Origin: Candidatus Hydrogenedentota bacterium
GTDB lineage: Bacteria; Hydrogenedentota; Hydrogenedentia; Hydrogenedentales; CAITNO01
Direction of reading: 5' to 3'
Assembly: GCA_012730045.1 (NCBI GenBank)
Contig: JAAYBR010000106.1
Coordinates: 1 to 64,000 of the forward strand
DNA length: 64,000 nt
In this document: positions 59,914 to 64,000 of the stretch, one piece after another
How positions within the stretch are numbered: position 1 is the first letter of the stretch
Layout: the number at the start of each line of letters is the position of its first letter
The notes under the pieces: model-generated
The model's database searches: none
Seen by the model: the letters and a program-made list of their open reading frames with translations, nothing else
What the model was told of the DNA's origin: nothing
Position numbers and translations under genes: made by a program

Positions 59914-60835
59914 CGGACGTTTCCTTCCCCAGGGCTTCCATGAACGCGGTTTCAAGGGACCGCCGGGCGGGGCGGAAATGGCGGACCTGCGTGCCCGCCG
60001 CCCGCGCCAGCTCGAAAAACGCGTCCTCCCTCATTTCCGCGGGCGCGCGCACAAGCAGCGTGTCCGAAGGCGCCATGCGGTGCTGGGCGCAGCCGGCCTG
60101 CTCCAGGAGCGCCGCGTAGGCCGCGTCGTTGTCCCGCACGCGCACCTCGTACTGCCGCTCCAGCATGCCCGTGAGCGCCTCGATGCTCCCCTCGCTCAGA
60201 ATGCGCCCCTTGGCCAGCATGGCGACCCGGTCGCAGACATGCTGGACGTCGGGGAGCAGGTGGGAGGAGAGGATCACCGTGACGCCCCGCTGCGACGCGA
60301 TCTCGCGGATCAGCTCCAGCATCTCGACGCGGCCGTCGGGGTCCAGCCCGTTCGTCGGCTCGTCGAGGAACAGCAGCTTCGGGTCGTGGATGAGCGCCTG
60401 GGCCAGCTTCACCCGCTGGAGCATCCCGGTGGAGTAGGTCTCCATGTTCCGGTAGCGGCTCTCGCCGAGGCCCACATAATTGAGCACCTCGTGGGTGCGC
60501 TCCATTGCGTCCACCATGGACATGCCGAACAGCCGCCCGCAGTAGGTCAGGAAGGAGACAGCGCTGATCTTCGGGCTCGTGGACTCGCGCTCGGGCATGT
60601 AGCCGACCCGCTGGCGCACCAGCAGCGCGCTCTTGGGAAGGGGAAGATCGAAGACCTTCACGCTGCCCGACGCGGGGCGCAGGAAACCCAGGATGGTCTT
60701 GATCAGCGTGCTCTTCCCCGCGCCGTTGGGCCCGAGGAGGCCCAGCGCCCCCTCGTCAATCCGCAGGGACACGCCGTTGAGCGCGGGCTCCCGCCCGTAG
60801 GACACGGCGAGGCCGTCAATTTCTATGAGCGCCAT
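59900..60835 (-). CDS. ABC transporter ATP-binding protein (first pair)
   Basis: A 311-residue ABC ATPase with Walker A GPNGAGKST (35-43), signature YSTGMLQRVKLAQAL, Walker B LLFLDEPTNGLDP and H-loop LSSHLLPD. The C-terminal part carries a helical stretch (MLERQYEVRVRDND...). It is similar to but distinct from the second ATPase, so the operon encodes two different ATPase/permease pairs, probably a heterodimeric or dual exporter. It lies 12 nt after the repeat protein gene. Confidence 0.9.
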   Translation of the reverse strand: MALIEIDGLAVSYGREPALNGVSLRIDEGALGLLGPNGAGKSTLIKTILGFLRPASGSVKVFDLPLPKSALLVRQRVGYMPERESTSPKISAVSFLTYCGRLFGMSMVDAMERTHEVLNYVGLGESRYRNMETYSTGMLQRVKLAQALIHDPKLLFLDEPTNGLDPDGRVEMLELIREIASQRGVTVILSSHLLPDVQHVCDRVAMLAKGRILSEGSIEALTGMLERQYEVRVRDNDAAYAALLEQAGCAQHRMAPSDTLLVRAPAEMREDAFFELARAAGTQVRHFRPARRSLETAFMEALGKETSDAGV

Positions 60836-60847
60836 ACGCGTCTTTCG

Positions 60848-63733
60848 TCAGTAGTTCGACACATTGAGCGTCAGCGGGATCACCTCCTCGCTTCCGACGG
60901 AAACCACCTCGGTGTGCACGAAGCGCACCTGCAGCGGGTTCCTTCCGCCCAGCTCGAAGTAGTATACATTGAGTTGCCATTCGCCCGGCGGAACGTCCTC
61001 CAGCAGGAACGTGCCCAGGGGGTTGATGCCCGTGCTTTGGCCCGTCAGCTGCGACAAATCGGCCGTTCCGCCCAGAGGCCCGGGGATCATCCCCGGCATC
61101 TGGAGCACCACGCGCCCGCCAAGCATGTTCGCGGGACCGGGGAAACACTGCCCCTCGATGCGCGCGCCGGAGCGCCCGCCGAAGTCGCACCGCGCGGTGC
61201 GCCCCTCCTCGATCGTGACCTGGAGCCCGCGCGCGCCGTAGACGCTCGAAATGTCGCCGCTGCTCAGCTCGGTGACCATCGCCTGGTACACGCCCGTGGA
61301 GAGCCCGTCCATGTGGTAATAGCCCTGCTCGTCCGTGGTGGTCGTCTTGGTGTCCCCCCCGCCCACCACCATGACGACCGCGCCGGGCGTGGCGCGGCCC
61401 TCGGTGAAGACATAGCCCTCCACCGCGCCGCCGTACCCGAGGCGCAGCCGGATGTTCTCCTGGCGGCCGCCCTGGGAAAGCTCCACGGGCCCCTCGGTGG
61501 CGGTGGCGTAGCGGGGATGCCGCGCGAGGACGAAATAGAGGCCCGCAGGGAGGTTTTCAAAGGCGAAGGCCCCGTCCTGGCCCACCTGGCGCGTCCGGTC
61601 CTGGGGCACATTGGAAGACAGGATCATGGCCTCCGCCGCCGACGCGGCCTCCACCAGAACCACTTCGGCGCCCTGCACGTTGCCGTTGTCCCCGGCGACC
61701 ACGGTTCCGGACACACGTCCGCCGGAATCATCCAGTTCCAGCACAACCCCCTCCAGCACCTCGCCCGCCTCCAGGGTGATCTCCTCGCGCGCGGGGGCGT
61801 AGCCCTCGGCCTTCGCCTCCAGCCGGTGCGCCCCGGCGTCCAGCCGCAGCTCAAACGTGCCGTCGGGGTTGTCAAAGCTCACGCTGTTCGTTGCCCCCCC
61901 GAGCATGCCCATCATGTCCATGCGCCCGCTGCCGTCCGCCGAAAGGGGCTGGGCCGAAACCTGGTACATGGCCGGGGCCCGGCCCGTGTCTTTCGCCTTG
62001 ACAATTCCGCGCACCAGCGCGGACTGCGTCATCACGACGCGGATTTCCTCGTTCAGGCGAACCCGGCGCACGGTCACGGGGGTGTAGCCGTCCTTGTTGA
62101 CCTCCATCGTGTAGGCGCCCTGGCTCACCCCGTCAAAGGTGAACTTGCCCCCGCCGGCGGTGGACTCCGTACGGGAGATGGTGGAGACATCGGCCAGCCC
62201 CATCCCCTCCAGCCGCACCTCCGCCCCGTCCACCCCCATCCCCGTCGCGTCGCTCACCACGCCAAAGACGGAGAAATTCCCCTCGTCCACCGGAGAGAGC
62301 TGCAAACGCACATTGGTCAGGTCGTTGTACCCGTCCGGGTAAATGGGATACCCCTGGATCGGAATCTTGAAACTCTTCGCCTGCGCCATGAGCTGGTACT
62401 CGCCCGGCGGCAGTTCCGCAATCGTGAAGCGGCCGTCGGCGTCCGCCGTGGTGTTGCGGAAGGCCTGCGGGGAGTCCATCGGCGTCAGCAGCTTGGAGTA
62501 CGCCGGGATGCAGGTGATCTGCGCGCCGCCCACCCCGCCGCCGCGCGTGCTCTCCACGACCCCCGTGATGTTCGTGCCGGCGAACATGAAAATGTCCACC
62601 CGGACCGTGCGCTTGGCGGAGGTCAGCAGAAACGGGTCCGCCATCTGCGGCGCATGGGAGGAGACGGTGGAGTAGAGGCGCCACGGCTCGTTCAGGGGCA
62701 CCCCCCGGAGCTCATAGTAGCCCTCCTCGTCGCTGGTGGCGGTCATCGGGGGCGCCTGGCGCGCCATGGCGTTGATCGCCTGGGCGAGGGGGCTGTCGGA
62801 GGTGCACAGCACCACGTCGGCCTTCGCGATGGGATCCCCCTTGTGCGTCTGCACATGCCCCCACACAATCCCGGCGGCCTCCACCTCGAAGTTCACGTTG
62901 GCCACCACCGCGTTGGGCGCTGTCACGCGCACTTTCTTGAACGGAAGCGCCTTCCCCGCCGTGTAGGGCGTGTTGCGCAGGTCCAGGGTCACGGGGATGT
63001 CGCCCGTCTCCACCCCCTGGAGCTCATAGTCGCCGCGGTCGTCCGTCACCGCCGCCACATCCCGCCGCCCCTGGACAATCACGCGGACGCCCACCGCGGC
63101 CGTGGAGCCGCCGGCTTCGGTGACCCGGCCGGAGATCGTGGCCCCGGTGTCCATCTTAAAGGTGAGCTCCGTCTCCGGTTGGTCGGGGCTGAGGCGCGGC
63201 GTCTCCTGAGTCTCGGCAACGAATCCGGGCATGGTCACCGCCACGGTGTAGACGTCCTCCTCAAACACCTCCAGCATATAGGTTCCGTCGGCCCCGGTCT
63301 CCGCCTGGTATCCGGAATTGGAGAAGGCGGACCGGTTGGCCCCCCGGAAGGTGCCCTGGCGCGCCGACACTTGGGCGCCAGCCAGCGGGGACCCGTCGGA
63401 GGCCGCAGTCACCACCCCGCGGATGACAAACCCGGCCGCCTCGTCCACCAAACCCGCGTCGTCTTCTCCGGCGGGTGCGGCGTCCGCCGCGGCCGGTGGC
63501 GGCTTGGGCCGCGTGGCCCGGGGCACCTCGCCCATGGCGGGGGAGGTGTTCTCCCTCTCATTCTGCGGGCCTTTCGGAAGTTCCTGGTAGGAAATGGCGG
63601 ACACGGGGGGAGGGGGGGTGCGCTCCGGCGCGAAAAGAAAGGCGCCCACAACAAGCACCACAAGAACGATCATGGCCGCGGCGATGATCTGCACAGTGGA
63701 CACGGTGGCGTTGCTGCGTCTTCCCCGGCTCAT
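60848..63733 (-). CDS. Membrane-anchored protein of carboxypeptidase-regulatory-like repeats
   Basis: A 961-residue single-pass protein: N-terminal membrane segment (about 14-34, STVQIIAAAMIVLVVLVVGA), a low-complexity linker (PPPP, AAADAAPAGEDD) and about eight or nine carboxypeptidase-regulatory-like / Cna-B-type beta-sandwich repeats (each about 90-100 residues; e.g. VIRGVVTAASDGSPLAGAQV, ISGRVTEAGG, FSVFGVVSDATGMGVDGAEV, GRVSGTVVAGDNGNVQGAEV). No catalytic domain is visible. The repeats suggest a long extracytoplasmic rod for adhesion or binding. I start at ATG 63733, with AGGAAG 4 nt upstream. It leads the six-gene operon. Confidence 0.85.
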   Translation of the reverse strand: MSRGRRSNATVSTVQIIAAAMIVLVVLVVGAFLFAPERTPPPPVSAISYQELPKGPQNERENTSPAMGEVPRATRPKPPPAAADAAPAGEDDAGLVDEAAGFVIRGVVTAASDGSPLAGAQVSARQGTFRGANRSAFSNSGYQAETGADGTYMLEVFEEDVYTVAVTMPGFVAETQETPRLSPDQPETELTFKMDTGATISGRVTEAGGSTAAVGVRVIVQGRRDVAAVTDDRGDYELQGVETGDIPVTLDLRNTPYTAGKALPFKKVRVTAPNAVVANVNFEVEAAGIVWGHVQTHKGDPIAKADVVLCTSDSPLAQAINAMARQAPPMTATSDEEGYYELRGVPLNEPWRLYSTVSSHAPQMADPFLLTSAKRTVRVDIFMFAGTNITGVVESTRGGGVGGAQITCIPAYSKLLTPMDSPQAFRNTTADADGRFTIAELPPGEYQLMAQAKSFKIPIQGYPIYPDGYNDLTNVRLQLSPVDEGNFSVFGVVSDATGMGVDGAEVRLEGMGLADVSTISRTESTAGGGKFTFDGVSQGAYTMEVNKDGYTPVTVRRVRLNEEIRVVMTQSALVRGIVKAKDTGRAPAMYQVSAQPLSADGSGRMDMMGMLGGATNSVSFDNPDGTFELRLDAGAHRLEAKAEGYAPAREEITLEAGEVLEGVVLELDDSGGRVSGTVVAGDNGNVQGAEVVLVEAASAAEAMILSSNVPQDRTRQVGQDGAFAFENLPAGLYFVLARHPRYATATEGPVELSQGGRQENIRLRLGYGGAVEGYVFTEGRATPGAVVMVVGGGDTKTTTTDEQGYYHMDGLSTGVYQAMVTELSSGDISSVYGARGLQVTIEEGRTARCDFGGRSGARIEGQCFPGPANMLGGRVVLQMPGMIPGPLGGTADLSQLTGQSTGINPLGTFLLEDVPPGEWQLNVYYFELGGRNPLQVRFVHTEVVSVGSEEVIPLTLNVSNY

Positions 63734-63807
63734 GGCTCTTCCTGTTCTCCTCGGCGGAACGCCGCTATTCTCGCACAAATACCGGCAGGCGCGCCAAAAC
63801 ATGACAA

Positions 63808-63844
63808 CGCCGTCTACCCGGTGAAGGACGACAGGCAGACGGCG
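63808..63844 (-). terminator. Weak terminator candidate after the partial transporter gene
   Basis: Stem CGCCGTCT / AGACGGCG (63808-63815 and 63837-63844) with a 21-nt loop, followed on the minus strand by TTGTCATGTTTTGG. It lies between the partial transporter and the repeat-protein operon. Confidence 0.35.
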
Positions 63845-63865
63845 CGAAAATGAAACAGCGCGAAA

Positions 63866-64000
63866 TCAGCGGTAGTTCAGGTAACGGCGCAGGGGGCGGA
63901 CGCCCAACGCGATGGTCGCAGCAAGGAGTAGCAGGCTCAGAACCAGCGTGTACGCCCCCGTGTAGTCGCCGAGGGAAAGGCCCAGGGCGGTCGCGTAGTA
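63866..64000 (-). CDS. Partial membrane transporter, C-terminal 44 residues
   Basis: An open minus-strand frame entering from beyond the window and ending at TGA 63866-63868. The visible 44 residues (start YYATALGLSLGDYTGAY, end RRYLNYR) contain one clean transmembrane helix, LVLSLLLLAATIALGV, and a short basic tail. This looks like the last helix of a 12-TM major-facilitator-type transporter, but the family cannot be fixed from this fragment. Confidence 0.6.
   Translation of the reverse strand, partial: YYATALGLSLGDYTGAYTLVLSLLLLAATIALGVRPLRRYLNYR

Noticed and set aside
59894-63853. 1319-codon plus-strand open frame
   Set aside because: Antisense shadow of the ABC and repeat-protein genes.

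Overview
The window is about 64 kb of GC-rich bacterial DNA with dense genes on both strands. There is no rRNA, prophage or CRISPR array. The gene content points to a free-living, carbohydrate-degrading bacterium of the Planctomycetota/Verrucomicrobiota sphere or a nearby candidate phylum; Hydrogenedentota is my best guess, by inference only. The pointers are two DUF1559-type pseudopilins with a C-terminal H-x10-DG motif, a DUF1549/DUF1553 - DUF1501 - pre-peptidase-C cassette, a 3-keto-disaccharide hydrolase-type DUF1080 protein, a DUF4091 protein, many secreted glycoside hydrolases and a PPi-type phosphofructokinase.

Layout. 1-301 is a non-coding stretch of short palindromic repeats. 302-7028 (minus) holds ileS, argS and a GH5 hydrolase. 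7347-10469 (plus) holds an alginate-export-like outer-membrane barrel and a membrane-anchored PHP-like protein. 10478-12116 (minus) is a RidA / TPR-metallopeptidase pair. 12337-13707 encodes a triheme cytochrome c peroxidase. 13807-19898 (plus) is a glycan-degradation block: sialidase-like lipoprotein, GH78 rhamnosidase joined in frame to an L,D-transpeptidase, and a parallel beta-helix protein. A pseudopilin follows.

21102-27347 (plus) is a clean transcription unit with a terminator before it, a candidate promoter and a terminator at its end. It runs: SDR of the D-mannonate oxidoreductase type, HAD hydrolase, PdxB-like dehydrogenase, LarA-family nickel-pincer racemase/epimerase with all four cofactor residues, TPR lipoprotein, PPi-type phosphofructokinase. 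I read it as a candidate sugar-acid pathway feeding glycolysis. A convergent dGTPase follows, then a 674-bp gap holding a nested palindrome with perfect 53-bp arms.

29124-36663 (plus) is an (alpha/alpha)6-barrel glycosidase-like gene leading into the DUF1549-DUF1501-PPC cassette. A second pseudopilin, a TauE/SafE permease, DUF1080, DUF4091 and Tat-exported PHP proteins follow. 43285-44795 is an AbiE toxin-antitoxin pair whose promoter carries an operator-like palindrome and gives a nearly leaderless mRNA. It lies beside tRNA-Asn. Class II DAHP synthase, tRNA-Arg(CCT) and a HAD phosphatase come next.

47724-55849 (plus) is a thioester alpha-2-macroglobulin overlapping pbpC, a known periplasmic defence/repair pair. 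63733-55854 (minus) is a compact six-gene operon: a 961-residue protein of carboxypeptidase-regulatory-like repeats, two ABC ATPase/permease pairs, and an anchored protein of unknown function. The window ends inside a membrane-transporter gene.

Most genes have a purine-rich ribosome binding site 5-9 nt before the start; several start at GTG or TTG. The best promoters have a TTGACA-like -35, 17-18 nt spacing and an often TG-extended -10.
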